DNA from: Nocardiopsis eucommiae
Lineage (GTDB): Bacteria; Actinomycetota; Actinomycetes; Streptosporangiales; Streptosporangiaceae
NCBI GenBank assembly: GCA_018388625.1
Contig: CP074402.1
Coordinates: forward strand, 5,580,001-5,644,000
Length of the DNA stretch: 64,000 nucleotides
Direction: 5' to 3'
The translations under genes and the position numbers were made by a program. The notes under the pieces were generated by a model. That model did no database searches. It was not told where the DNA came from and saw only the letters and a program-made list of their open reading frames with translations. Each line of letters opens with the position of its first letter. Within the stretch, counting starts at the first letter, position 1. Shown piece after piece: positions 9,738 through 18,479 of this stretch.

Positions 9738-9994
9738 TGCAGCTCATCGACATCGGCCTGGCCGCGATCGTGCTGGCCATGGCCATCGCCGCCTACCGCA
9801 TCCTGACCGGCCCCTCTGCCGCCGACCGGGGCGCCGCCTCGGACATCGTCTTCTTCGGCTTCGTGGGGCTGGTCGCCATGCTCGGCTTCCGGCTGGACAC
9901 CGAGCTGGTCGTGGACATCGTCCTGGTGTGCGCGCTGACCGGCTTCCTGGCCGCCCTGTCCCTGGCCCGTCTGATCACCGGAGGTAAGCGATGA
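9737..9994 (+). CDS. mrpF: Mrp antiporter subunit F
   Basis: Small membrane protein of 85 residues with three helices, matching MrpF. It has the conserved AYRILTGPSAADRGAASDI segment between helices 1 and 2 and DTELVVDIVLVCALTGFLA in helix 3. It is encoded between mrpE (1-base overlap) and mrpG (4-base ATGA overlap). It is an accessory subunit of the Na+/H+ antiporter complex. Confidence 0.9.
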   Translation: MQLIDIGLAAIVLAMAIAAYRILTGPSAADRGAASDIVFFGFVGLVAMLGFRLDTELVVDIVLVCALTGFLAALSLARLITGGKR

Positions 9995-10329
9995 ACGCGC
10001 TGGACGTCGCCGGGGTGGTCTGCATGATCGTCGGCGGCCTGGTGTTCCTGGTCGGGGCGGTCGGTCTCCTCCGTCTCCAGGACTTCTACGCCCGGCTCAG
10101 CGGTGTGGGGGTCGCGGGCGGACTCGGGACGGCACTGGTGCTGCTCGGTCTGCTCCTGCACTACCCGTCCGTGGAGAACGCGGTCAAGATCGGCCTGGCC
10201 CTGCTGATCCAGCTGGCCACGGCGGCGGTCGGCGGCAACGCCATCGCCAGGGCCGGCTACCTGACCGGGGTGAAGCCCACCGAGAACACGAGGTTCGACG
10301 ACCTGGCCGCCACGGAGAAGGACGCGTAG
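9991..10329 (+). CDS. mrpG: Mrp antiporter subunit G
   Basis: Last gene of the Mrp operon, 112 residues, three hydrophobic helices. The family block GLLRLQDFYARLSGVGVAGG is clear, followed by ALVLLGLLLHYP and a short charged C-terminal tail (TRFDDLAATEKDA). The start ATG overlaps the mrpF stop by 4 bases. A strong terminator hairpin begins 10 bases after its stop, closing the operon. Confidence 0.9.
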   Translation: MNALDVAGVVCMIVGGLVFLVGAVGLLRLQDFYARLSGVGVAGGLGTALVLLGLLLHYPSVENAVKIGLALLIQLATAAVGGNAIARAGYLTGVKPTENTRFDDLAATEKDA

Positions 10330-10338
10330 GCACCGGCC

Positions 10339-10374
10339 GGGCCCCGCGGTCCGCGTGAGCGGACCGCGGGGCCC
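10339..10374 (+). terminator. Terminator of the mrp operon
   Basis: Perfect 16-bp inverted repeat (arms at 10339-10354 and 10359-10374) with a 4-base loop, starting 10 bases after mrpG. No long T run follows, which is usual for actinomycete terminators. Confidence 0.85.
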
Positions 10375-10732
10375 TCCTTCGTACGGGTGCGCAGTGCCAC
10401 AGGACGCGGTACCCGTGAGCTCGGGGGCCGTGTGCTAGGTTCGTGAGGTTGCAATCGTGGTGCCCGTGTTCTCGGGTGATCACCACAGTGACGGGAGAAC
10501 GGAGGCGGTCCGCCCCCACGGGAGCGCGTCCCCGTCGTTTCTCCTGATTTCCCAGAGCCGGTCATCTGGCAGTCGTTCTCCGACAGGCACCGGTTCGTCC
10601 GCCACGACCCCCAGCGCTACGTGTGGGCGGCCGTGGATATCGAAGTATTTTCCCCACGCATCTTCGGTGTCACTCACCGAAGCAGTGCTGTGGACTTCCG
10701 ACCCGGCCTCTGTCGTCGGCGAAAGGTCATCT
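10375..10732 (+). other. Long leader/promoter region of the DEAD-box helicase gene
   Basis: About 358 bases without a convincing gene. It holds a hairpin at 10457-10486 (gtggtgcccg against cgggtgatcaccac). Such long leaders are typical of cold-shock helicase genes, so a temperature- or RNA-structure-dependent control region is plausible, but nothing here proves it. The SD-like gaaagg at about 10721 precedes the GTG start. Confidence 0.4.
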
Positions 10733-12256
10733 GTGAACCATCCCCGTACCAACGCACGTCGCGACCGCACCTCCAACGGCTCCCGTGGCGGCTCCGGCTC
10801 CTACGGCCGCCCCCGCCCCCGCCGTTCCTTCGACGGTCCGCGTCGTGGCGGCGGCGGCCAGGGCGGCCGCTCCGGCGGCGGCTCCCGCTTCTCCGGCGGC
10901 GAGTTCGCGCTGCCGACCACCGTCAACCCCGGGCTCGACCCGGTGGACGACTTCCAGGCCCTGGACATGCCCGCTCCGCTCAAGGAGACGCTGGCCCGCC
11001 AGGGGCTGACCACGCCCTCCACGATCCAGGCGGCCACGCTGCCGAACTCGCTGGCCCGTCGGGACGTCCTGGGCCGCAGCCAGACCGGCTCGGGCAAGAC
11101 CCTCGCCTTCGGTCTGGCGCTGCTGGCCCGGCTGGACGGCCGCAAGGCCGAGGAGCGGCACCCGCTCGCCGTGGTGCTGGCGCCGACCCGCGAGCTCGCC
11201 CAGCAGGTCACCGACTCCCTCACGCCCTACGCCCGTTCGGTGCGGGTGCGCATGGCGACCGTGGTGGGCGGCATGCCCATCCACCGCCAGGCCCGCTCCC
11301 TGCGCCAGGGTGTCGAGCTGGTCGTGGCCACCCCGGGCCGTCTGCGCGACCTCATGGAGCGCGGCGACTGCGTCCTGGACCAGGTCGAGGCCGTGGTGCT
11401 CGACGAGGCCGACCAGATGACCGACATGGGCTTCATGCCGCAGGTCACCGCGATCCTGGAGCAGGTCCCGGCCGACGGCCAGCGCATGCTGTTCTCGGCC
11501 ACCCTGGACCGGAACGTGGACCAGCTGGTCCGCCGCTTCCTCAACGACCCGGTGGTGCACTCGGTCGACCCGTCCGAGGGCGCGGTCTCGACCATGGAGC
11601 ACCACGTCCTGCACGTGTCCCACGCGGACAAGCAGGCCACCGCCACGCACATCGCGGCTCGCGAGGGCCAGGTCATCATGTTCCTGGACACCAAGCACGC
11701 CGTGGACCGGATGGCGCAGCACCTGCTGGCCAGCGGCGTCCGGGCGGCACCGCTGCACGGCGGCCGTTCGCAGCCGCAGCGCACCCGCACCCTCAAGCAG
11801 TTCAAGGAGGGCACGGTCACCGCGCTGATCGCCACGAACGTCGCCGCGCGCGGCATCCACGTGGACGGCCTGGACCTGGTCGTGAACATCGACCCGCCCA
11901 CCGACCACAAGGACTACCTGCACCGTGGCGGCCGTACCGCCCGCGCGGGCGAGTCCGGCAACGTGGTCACGCTCGTGACGCCCAACCAGCGCCGCGACAT
12001 GAGCCGCCTGATGTACCGCGCGCGGATCGAGCCGCAGATCGCCCAGGTGCACGCCGAGGACCCGGAGCTGGCCCGCGTGACCGGCGCCCGCACCCCGTCC
12101 GGCGTCCCCGTGAGCCTGCCCGCCGAGCCGCGTCGGGAGAACCGTCAGCGCGGTCCGCGCGGCGGCCAGGGCGGCCCCCGTGGTGGCGGCTACGGTGGTC
12201 CGCGCTCGGGTGGGTCCTCCCGCCCGCGCCGTCCGCGTCGCGCCCCGCAGGACTAG
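10733..12256 (+). CDS. DEAD-box ATP-dependent RNA helicase
   Basis: Protein of 507 residues with all core helicase motifs: SQTGSGKT (motif I), PTRELAQQ (Ia), VLDEAD (II), SAT (III), ARGIHVDGLDLVVNID (V) and HRGGRTARAG (VI). A Gly/Arg-rich N-terminal region (about 60 residues) and an RGG-like C-terminal tail flank the core and probably bind RNA. Members unwind structured RNA in ribosome assembly or cold adaptation. I chose GTG 10733 because gaaagg lies at the right distance and the RGG tail starts there; upstream codons look noncoding. It is a single-gene unit with its own terminator. Confidence 0.93.
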   Translation: MNHPRTNARRDRTSNGSRGGSGSYGRPRPRRSFDGPRRGGGGQGGRSGGGSRFSGGEFALPTTVNPGLDPVDDFQALDMPAPLKETLARQGLTTPSTIQAATLPNSLARRDVLGRSQTGSGKTLAFGLALLARLDGRKAEERHPLAVVLAPTRELAQQVTDSLTPYARSVRVRMATVVGGMPIHRQARSLRQGVELVVATPGRLRDLMERGDCVLDQVEAVVLDEADQMTDMGFMPQVTAILEQVPADGQRMLFSATLDRNVDQLVRRFLNDPVVHSVDPSEGAVSTMEHHVLHVSHADKQATATHIAAREGQVIMFLDTKHAVDRMAQHLLASGVRAAPLHGGRSQPQRTRTLKQFKEGTVTALIATNVAARGIHVDGLDLVVNIDPPTDHKDYLHRGGRTARAGESGNVVTLVTPNQRRDMSRLMYRARIEPQIAQVHAEDPELARVTGARTPSGVPVSLPAEPRRENRQRGPRGGQGGPRGGGYGGPRSGGSSRPRRPRRAPQD

Positions 12257-12268
12257 GTTCCGACCTCA

Positions 12269-12300
12269 CGAAGCCCCGTCACGTCCGTGGCGGGGCTTCG
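12269..12300 (+). terminator. Terminator between helicase and EamA genes
   Basis: Inverted repeat cgaagccccg / cggggcttcg (10 bp), 12 bases after the helicase stop and close to the convergent EamA stop. It could serve both genes. Confidence 0.8.
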
Positions 12301-12305
12301 TCGTG

Positions 12306-13234
12306 TCACCTGCGCGCGGACGACAGCGCCACCCCGGCCACGATGAGCACCGCGCAGACCGCCTGGGCTCCCGTGACGGGCTCCCCGATGGTCAGGTAGG
12401 CCAGGGCCGCCACGCAGACCGGCTGGAGGTAGTAGAGGACCCCGGCGCGGGTGGCGCCGATCATCTCCACGGACCTGTTCCAGAGGAAGAACGCCAGCGC
12501 GGAGGAGGCGGCCCCGATGTAGAGCAGGGCCGCGAGGTTCCCCGGTGCGGGGTGAACCCGCCCTGCGTCGTCACGGAGACGATCTGCGCGGGGAGCAGCA
12601 TGGCCAGGCCGAAGAGGACCGTAGCGGCGAGGAAGACCACGGCGGGCAGCCCCTGGGGTTTGCGTCTGAGCAGCGCGGAGTACCCGGCGAAGGTGAACAT
12701 GGCCGCGAGCATCCATAGGTCGCCGGTGGCGAGGTCCAGGGTGAGGAGCACCCCGACGTCGCCCTTGGTGATCAGGCCGACCACGGCCGCCAGGGCGACG
12801 GCCATGCCGGTGATCCGCAGCGGGGACGGGCGTTCCCCGCCGAGCGCCGCGAAGACCGCGATCGCCACCGGGGAGGCCGCCGCGATGAGCGCGAGGTTGG
12901 TGGCCGACGTGGTGTGGCCCGCGACGTAGATCAGGGTGTTGAAGAGCGTGACGCCGAGCAGGCTGACCAGCGCGATGTAGGGAGCGCGCTCCCGGATGGT
13001 CCGCCGGTGCTCCCACAGCCCCCTGGCCGCGAACGGCAGGAGGACGACCAGGGCGATCGCCCACCTCCAGAAGGCGGTCTGGACGGGCGGTATCTCCCCG
13101 GAGACGGCCCGGGCGATGACGAAGTTCCCGGACCAGATGAGGGTGGCGGCGGCGGCCAGGAGCGGACCCCACCACACGCCCCAGCGGGGGTCGGTCCGTT
13201 CCTCGGGCTCGGTACTGGTCACGGTGGTGGACAC
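12306..13234 (-). CDS. EamA/DMT-family transporter (one frame break near 12550)
   Basis: Drug/metabolite transporter superfamily protein with ten predicted helices in two EamA repeats. The first repeat has LIWSGNFVIARAVSGEIPP and QTAFWRWAIALVVLLPF, and the second ends with LYYLQPVCVAALAYLTIGEPVTG. One extra C in the run at 12549-12552 (minus-strand ACCCCCGCA) joins the halves, giving about 309 residues, the normal family length. It exports small metabolites or amino acids; the substrate cannot be told. ATG 13234 is the start. It stands alone on the minus strand, divergent from the gntR-MFS pair. Confidence 0.85.
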
Positions 13235-13587
13235 TCCTTCGGATCATCGGACGAACACGGCGCCGGGCGCGACCGCGACCGCCCCGGAGGGCTCGGGTGC
13301 GGAGGGGGCCGTCGAGCGGCGAGGGGGACGGACACGCGCCGGGCCGGGGTCAGAGCCCTCGGTGCGGCGGGCGGTCCGGGCACTCGGTCGGGGCCCTGCG
13401 GGCGGGCGTCGTGACGTCGGTTCCGAGTGCGGGCAGCACACAGACCTCCAAGGTGGAGAGTGGTGTGCGGCCGGGGCGATTGTCGCACACCCCTGATCCC
13501 GGGCGAAGGCCCCGGGGCGCCCCTTGTGGGCGCGGACCCCGGGTCCCTAGACTCCCCGTGCAAATGTCGGACAACCAGGAGGCCGCC
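13235..13587. other. Divergent promoter region between eamA and gntR
   Basis: About 353 bases with no supported gene. It contains the inverted repeat gtgtgcg...cgcacac (about 13463-13491) and the short palindrome at 13565-13573. Confidence 0.45.
13565..13573. promoter_or_regulatory. Possible GntR/FCD operator
   Basis: The sequence TGTCGGACA is a palindrome about a central G. FCD-type GntR regulators commonly bind TNGTNNNACNA-like sites. It overlaps the region just upstream of the regulator's own SD, which suggests autoregulation. The assignment is by resemblance only. Confidence 0.4.
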
Positions 13588-14301
13588 GTGACGCCCATGA
13601 CCCAGCCCACCCGGGCCGAACCCCTGGTCGTGCAGGTCAGCAGGCAGTTCAGGGAACGTATCGCGGCCGGGGAGTGGGCCGTCCACAGCCGTATCCCCGG
13701 CGAGAAGCACCTCGCTGAGGAGCTCGGGGTCAGCCGGGGCACCGTCCGCGAGGCCCTGCGCGCCCTCACCGCCGCCGGTCTGCTGGAGCCCCGCGTGGGC
13801 GACGGCACCTACGTCCGGGCCAGCGACGAGCTCACCGGCCTGCTCGCCCAGGGCGGCGGCACCGACCTCGAACACGTCCTGGACGTCCGCGCCGTACTGG
13901 AGATCGCCGCCGCCGAACGCGCCGCCCGCCACCGCACCGACGCCCACCTGGACGCCATGCGCGAGGCGGTCGCCGCCCGTGCCGAGGCCGAGCGCGCCGA
14001 CGACGTCGACGCCTACGTGGCCGCCGACTCGCGCTTCCACCGGGCCGTCGTGGAGGCCGCCGACAACCCGCTCCTCACCCGGCTCTACGACGCGCTCCGG
14101 GAGAACGTGGTGGAGTCCATCCGGCGCACCACCTCCCTGCCCGAGGTGCAGGGCCTCAACGACCTGCACGAGGGCCTGCTCGCGGCGGTCGAGGACGGCT
14201 CCCCCGAGCACGCCCGCGCCATCGCCACGGAGCTCGCGGACGAACTGGGGTTCATCAGCGCCGTCGTGGAAAACGAGACCCGGCCGGGCGGGGCCTCGTG
14301 A
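13588..14301 (+). CDS. GntR-family regulator, FadR/FCD type
   Basis: Protein of 237 residues. The N-terminal winged helix-turn-helix has HSRIPGEKHLAEELGVSRGT followed by VREALRALTAAGLLEPRVGDG. The C-terminal all-helical FCD domain includes DSRFHRAVVEAADNPLLTRL, typical of ligand- or metal-binding FCD pockets. The GTG at 13588 has an excellent SD (aggagg, 13577-13582); an upstream ATG at 13564 lacks one. The stop overlaps the MFS transporter's GTG by 4 bases, so the regulator probably controls that transporter. Confidence 0.9.
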   Translation: MTPMTQPTRAEPLVVQVSRQFRERIAAGEWAVHSRIPGEKHLAEELGVSRGTVREALRALTAAGLLEPRVGDGTYVRASDELTGLLAQGGGTDLEHVLDVRAVLEIAAAERAARHRTDAHLDAMREAVAARAEAERADDVDAYVAADSRFHRAVVEAADNPLLTRLYDALRENVVESIRRTTSLPEVQGLNDLHEGLLAAVEDGSPEHARAIATELADELGFISAVVENETRPGGAS

Positions 14302-15497
14302 CCGCCCCCGCCACCCGGGCCCGCACCCGCTCCTGGGCGCGCGCCGCCCTGGCCATGGGCTCGGTCCTGGTGATCGCCTCGTGCCTGCGCCCGGCCCTGA
14401 CCTCGGTCGGTCCGGTCCTGGCGGCCGTCGGCACCACCACCGGGCTCTCCGACGGCGCCCTGGGGATGCTCACCGCGCTTCCCCTGCTCGGCTTCGCCCT
14501 CTTCTCCTCGATCGTCCACGGCCCCACCGCCCGGTGGGGCGTGGACCGCGTCGTCTTGGCCGCGCTGGCCCTCCTGGCCGCCGGGATCGTGGTCCGCTCG
14601 CTCCCGGCCCCGGCCACCCTGTGGCTGGGCACGGCGATGATCGGTGCCGCCGTGGCGTTCGGGAACGTGCTCGTCCCGGTGATCCTGCGGCGCGACCACC
14701 CGAGGCGGATCGCCCTGTTCACCGGGGTGTCCTCCTCGGTGATGACCGGGTTTGCCGCCCTGGGCGCCGGGCTGTCCGTGCCCCTCGCGGCGCTCGCGGG
14801 CGGGTGGCGGGCCTCGCTGGCCCTGTGGGCGGTCCCGGTGGTGCTCGCCCTGCTGGTGTGGGCGGCACGGGTTCGCTGGGTCCCCTCACCCGCGCCCGTC
14901 GCGGCCTCGGCCGGAGCCGACGAGCCCGTCGGCTCGGTCTGGCGTTCGTCCACCGCGTGGCTGGTCACCGCGTTCATGGGGCTCCAGTCCACGTCCTACT
15001 TCACCCTGATCAACTGGCTGCCGAGCGTGGAGGCCGCGCGCGGGGTGAGCGCGCAGACCGCGGGATGGCACCTGTTCGCGTTCCAGATCACCGGTGTGGT
15101 GGCCGGTCTGGCGATCACCGCCCTGATGGGCCGGCGCGCGGAGCAGCGTCCCGCCTGCCTGGCGGTGAGCCTGCTCATCGTGGTGGCCATGGCCGGTCTG
15201 CTGTGGGTCCCGGCCTGGGGGCCGCTGTGGATCATGCTGGCGGGCGCGGGGACGGGGAGCTCCATCGTGGTGGCGCTGTCCCTGATCGCCCTGCGCGGCC
15301 GCACCCAGGCGGAGACCACCCGGCTGTCCGGCATGGCGCAGTCCATGGGCTACCTGCTCGCCGCCTGCGGACCGATCGCGGCGGGTGTCCTCATCCAGCT
15401 CACCGGCGCCACGGACCTGGTCCTGGTCCTGGTGGGCGGCCTGGCACTGGTCCAGACGGGGGTCGCGCTCGGGGCGGGCAGGGACCGGGGGATCTGA
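14298..15497 (+). CDS. MFS transporter, CynX/NimT-like
   Basis: Major facilitator of 399 residues with twelve hydrophobic segments. The N terminus (SCLRPALTSVGPVLAAVG) and the segment FGNVLVPVILRRDHPRRIAL fit the cyanate/nitroimidazole (CynX/NimT) subfamily. The middle loop is VRWVPSPAPVAASAGADEP, and the second half has LQSTSYFTLINWLPSV. The GTG start overlaps the gntR stop, so the two are translationally coupled. The substrate is unknown, and annotation as a cyanate transporter would overreach. Confidence 0.88.
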   Translation: MTAPATRARTRSWARAALAMGSVLVIASCLRPALTSVGPVLAAVGTTTGLSDGALGMLTALPLLGFALFSSIVHGPTARWGVDRVVLAALALLAAGIVVRSLPAPATLWLGTAMIGAAVAFGNVLVPVILRRDHPRRIALFTGVSSSVMTGFAALGAGLSVPLAALAGGWRASLALWAVPVVLALLVWAARVRWVPSPAPVAASAGADEPVGSVWRSSTAWLVTAFMGLQSTSYFTLINWLPSVEAARGVSAQTAGWHLFAFQITGVVAGLAITALMGRRAEQRPACLAVSLLIVVAMAGLLWVPAWGPLWIMLAGAGTGSSIVVALSLIALRGRTQAETTRLSGMAQSMGYLLAACGPIAAGVLIQLTGATDLVLVLVGGLALVQTGVALGAGRDRGI

Positions 15498-15507
15498 CCG
15501 ACGAAGA

Positions 15508-15561
15508 GGAGCGCCCCTCCCGGACCCCGGTGAACGGTGACGGGGTCGGAAGGGGCGCTCC
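15508..15561. terminator. Bidirectional terminator between MFS and DASS genes
   Basis: A long, near-perfect inverted repeat: ggagcgcccct...accccg paired with cggggt...aggggcgctcc, arms about 21 bases. It begins 11 bases after the MFS stop, in a convergent intergenic region. Confidence 0.8.
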
Positions 15562-15613
15562 AGGGTGTTCCGGGACGGCTCCGGGAAGAGGCGGAGGCAC
15601 CGTCCCGGGGAAG

Positions 15614-15643
15614 GGGCCGCCCGCTCTCTGCTTCGGGCGGCCC
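15614..15643 (-). terminator. Terminator of the DASS symporter gene
   Basis: A 10-bp hairpin (gggccgcccg / cgggcggccc) with a 10-base loop, lying 11 bases downstream of the minus-strand stop at 15654. Confidence 0.7.
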
Positions 15644-15653
15644 GTGGGTGGCA

Positions 15654-17225
15654 CTAGAACACCTGCACTCCGAGGGCCCAGCTGAACAGGGCGTACATGG
15701 AGAACATGATCAGCACGAGCGCGGTCATGTTGAACCACAGGCCCGCACGGAGCATCTCGGTGATCTTGACGTAGCCGGAGCCGAAGGCGATCGCGTTGGG
15801 CGGCGTGGCCACCGGCAGCATGAAGGACATGGAGGCCGCGAGGACCGCCGGGATGACCAGCGCCAGGACGTCGACGTCCATGCCGACCGCGACACCGCCC
15901 ATGATCGGGAGGAACGTCGCGGCGGTGGCCGTGTTGCTGGTGAGCTCGGTGAGGACGAGCACGAGGACGACGACCGCCAGGATGAGCGCCCACATCGGCA
16001 CGCCCTCGAGGATGGCCACACGGGTACCGATCCACGCGCTCAGGCCGCTGGAGGTGAACTGCGCGGAGATCGCGATACCGCCGCCGAACAGCAGCAGGAT
16101 GCCCCAGGGCAGCTTGAGCGCGGAGTCCCAGTCGAGCAGGCGGTTGTCACGGTCCGCCGGGATGATGAAGAGCAGGACCGCGACGACCATCGCGACCATG
16201 GCGTCGGAGACGCTGCCGATCCACGGGATGACCGAGGCGACGGTGTCGTTCTTCGCCAGCATCGGCGCGAAGATCCAGGAGAAGGCGGCGAAGGCGAAGA
16301 CCGCGAGCACCAGCTTCTCGGCGCGCTTCATCGGACCCATCTTGGCGAGCTCGCCCCGGATGAGCTCCTGGGCACCCTCCAGACGCTTGACCTCCGGCGG
16401 GTAGATGACCTTGGCCAGCAGGAACCAGGCGATCAGCAGGAAGATGATGGCGAGCGGGACACCGGCCATCATCCACTGGCCGAAGCCGATGTGGATGTCG
16501 TGGTTCTCCGCGAGGTAGCCGACCATGAGGACGTTCGGCGGGGTGCTGATCAGCGTCGAGACGGAGCCGATGGACGCGGAGTAGGCGATCGCCAGCATGA
16601 GGGCGGTGGCGAAGTTGGCGTCGGTCTTGCCGTTGCGCAGCTGGGTGACCAGGCCGATCACCGAGAGGCCGACCGGGAGCATCATGACGGCGACGGCGGT
16701 GTTGGACACCCACATGCCGATGACGAAGGTCGCGGCGATGAACCCGCCGATGAGGCCGACCGTGTTGGAGCCGACCTTCGAGACGATCAGCAGCGCGATC
16801 CTGCGGTGCAGGTCCCACTTCTGCATGGCCAGGGCCAGCATGAAGCCGCCCATGAAGAGGAAGATGACGTCGGACCCGTAGGACGAGGAGACGTCACCGA
16901 CACCGACGCCGTCGATGAGCAGCGGGAAGAGGATCAGCGGCAGCAGGGAGGTCGCCGGGATCGGGATGGGCTCGGTCGCCCACCAGATGGCGATCCAGAC
17001 GGTGACCGCGGCGACGACGCCACCGTTCACCGACATGACGGTCTCGGTGTCGCCGTCCCCGAGCGGCAGCGCCATCTCCGGCAGCAGGAAGAACGCCAGC
17101 AGACCGGCGAGGGGACCCGCGATGAAACCGATCACCCGGCTCCGCGTGGTGCGTTCCCCGGGCGTGCCCTTCGTGGTCTTCGCCGGGGTTTCGTCCGGTT
17201 TCCTGTCGGCGGTGTCCATCGCCAT
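15654..17225 (-). CDS. SLC13/DASS-family sodium:anion symporter
   Basis: Protein of 523 residues with about eleven to fourteen helices. Both diagnostic SNT motifs are present: VSNTAVAVMMLPVG in the first half and TSNTATAATFLPI in the second. These coordinate Na+ and carboxylate in DASS transporters of di- and tricarboxylates or sulfate. The N-terminal 25 residues are charged and cytoplasmic. I start at ATG 17225, which has a strong SD (aggagg); the open frame upstream runs into promoter sequence. It is divergent from the TAXI lipoprotein across a 254-base control region, so it may be a target of the two-component system next door. Confidence 0.92.
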   Translation of the reverse strand: MAMDTADRKPDETPAKTTKGTPGERTTRSRVIGFIAGPLAGLLAFFLLPEMALPLGDGDTETVMSVNGGVVAAVTVWIAIWWATEPIPIPATSLLPLILFPLLIDGVGVGDVSSSYGSDVIFLFMGGFMLALAMQKWDLHRRIALLIVSKVGSNTVGLIGGFIAATFVIGMWVSNTAVAVMMLPVGLSVIGLVTQLRNGKTDANFATALMLAIAYSASIGSVSTLISTPPNVLMVGYLAENHDIHIGFGQWMMAGVPLAIIFLLIAWFLLAKVIYPPEVKRLEGAQELIRGELAKMGPMKRAEKLVLAVFAFAAFSWIFAPMLAKNDTVASVIPWIGSVSDAMVAMVVAVLLFIIPADRDNRLLDWDSALKLPWGILLLFGGGIAISAQFTSSGLSAWIGTRVAILEGVPMWALILAVVVLVLVLTELTSNTATAATFLPIMGGVAVGMDVDVLALVIPAVLAASMSFMLPVATPPNAIAFGSGYVKITEMLRAGLWFNMTALVLIMFSMYALFSWALGVQVF

Positions 17226-17479
17226 GTGTGGCCTCCTGCTCGCTGGTCGTCGGTGTCCGCGACTCCCCTCCGGTCGACCGCCGTGTTGCCGACCGGTTTC
17301 TCGGGGGTTACTACCTCTTGATGAGGAGATGATTGTGACGACCCGGGAGTGTGTGCAACGTAACTGCACAAGAGTTGGGATTCCTCTGACATTGGGCCAC
17401 TCTGGGTGTGTGTCCTGGGGCACAAAGTCACACAAAGTACACGCGCGCGATCGGCGTCCCACCCGCCTAAGCTGCGTGT
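17226..17479. promoter_or_regulatory. Divergent control region, DASS symporter / TAXI lipoprotein
   Basis: 254 bases between divergent genes, containing the direct repeat cacaaagt...cacaaagt near 17418-17436 and gggtttctcgg-like sequence near 17299. Promoters for both genes must lie here. A response-regulator site is plausible but not identifiable by eye. Confidence 0.45.
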
Positions 17480-18475
17480 ATGCATCCGAGGGAAACTGAC
17501 CGTCGCACCGCGCTCCTGAGCCTGGCGGGTGTCGCCACCGTGGCGGCGGTGACCGGTTGCACACGTGCGCCCGACGCGGACCCGCCCCGACTCATCGTCG
17601 CCACCGGCCCTCCCGGCGCCGTGTACCGGGAGATCGGCGGGGAGCTCGCGCTCCTCCTCGACGAACGCCTGGCGCACAACAAGGTGATCCCCGTGGAGAC
17701 CCGTGCCTCGCACGACAACCTGTACCTGCTGGAGGACGGCGGGGCCCATCTGGGCCTGGCGAACCTCGACTCCGTCCTGGCCACCGAGATCGAGAGCCAG
17801 GGCCTGGTCAGCGCGGTGGGGCGGCTCTACGACAGCTTCGTGCACCTGGTGGTCACCGCGGACTCCCCCGTGCGCAGGCTGGCCGACCTCGACGGACTGC
17901 GGGTCTCCATCGGCGCCTCGGACTCCGGGACCGAGTTCACCGCCGAACAGATCCTCGGCGAGGTCGGGGTGGAACCGGAGACGCTGCGGCTCGACCAGGC
18001 GACCTCGGCCGAGGCCCTGGAGTCGGGCGAGATCGACGCCATGTTCTCCCTGACCGGGCTGCCCACCCCGGCCATCGCGGACCTCGCGGAACGCGTCCCG
18101 CTGCGCATGGTCGACCTCGCCGACATCGCCGACCTCATGGTCAACGTGTACCCGGAGGCCTACTTCCCGGCGACCATCCCCGCCACCACGTACACCGGGG
18201 TGCCGGCCTGCCCCACGATGTCCATCCCGAACCTGCTCCTGTGCCGCCGGGACCTGCCCGAGGACCTCGTGTACGTGGTGACGGACACCGTGTACACCGG
18301 AGCGTCCCGGCTGGCGGAGCAGCGTCCCGAGGCGGCGCAGATCAACGTGCGGACCGGGATCTCCACCGGGGTCGTGCCCCTGCACCCCGGCGCCGAACGG
18401 TGGTACCGGGACTACAAACCCGCGTCCGAGGGGGCGGAGGTCCAGGTGAGCCCGCCGGTGTCGCGGACCGACTGA
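17480..18475 (+). CDS. TAXI-family TRAP-type solute-binding lipoprotein
   Basis: Protein of 331 residues with an N-terminal signal and lipobox (VAAVTGC, Cys about residue 27). The TAXI fold is recognisable from IVATGPPGAVYREIGGELA, AHLGLANLDSV and VSIGASDSGTEFTAEQIL. TAXI proteins capture organic acids outside the membrane for TRAP transporters. No DctQM-type TRAP permease is present here; the neighbours are a DASS symporter and a two-component system. That arrangement suggests a sensing role for the kinase, or a distant permease. Its stop is 4 bases from the convergent sensor-kinase stop. Confidence 0.87.
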   Translation: MHPRETDRRTALLSLAGVATVAAVTGCTRAPDADPPRLIVATGPPGAVYREIGGELALLLDERLAHNKVIPVETRASHDNLYLLEDGGAHLGLANLDSVLATEIESQGLVSAVGRLYDSFVHLVVTADSPVRRLADLDGLRVSIGASDSGTEFTAEQILGEVGVEPETLRLDQATSAEALESGEIDAMFSLTGLPTPAIADLAERVPLRMVDLADIADLMVNVYPEAYFPATIPATTYTGVPACPTMSIPNLLLCRRDLPEDLVYVVTDTVYTGASRLAEQRPEAAQINVRTGISTGVVPLHPGAERWYRDYKPASEGAEVQVSPPVSRTD

Positions 18476-18479
18476 CCCG

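Noticed and set aside
15537..17321. 594-codon plus-strand frame over the DASS symporter
   Set aside because: Acidic, low-complexity shadow (Asp/Glu/Arg/Gly-rich) with no domain; the minus-strand gene has both SNT motifs.
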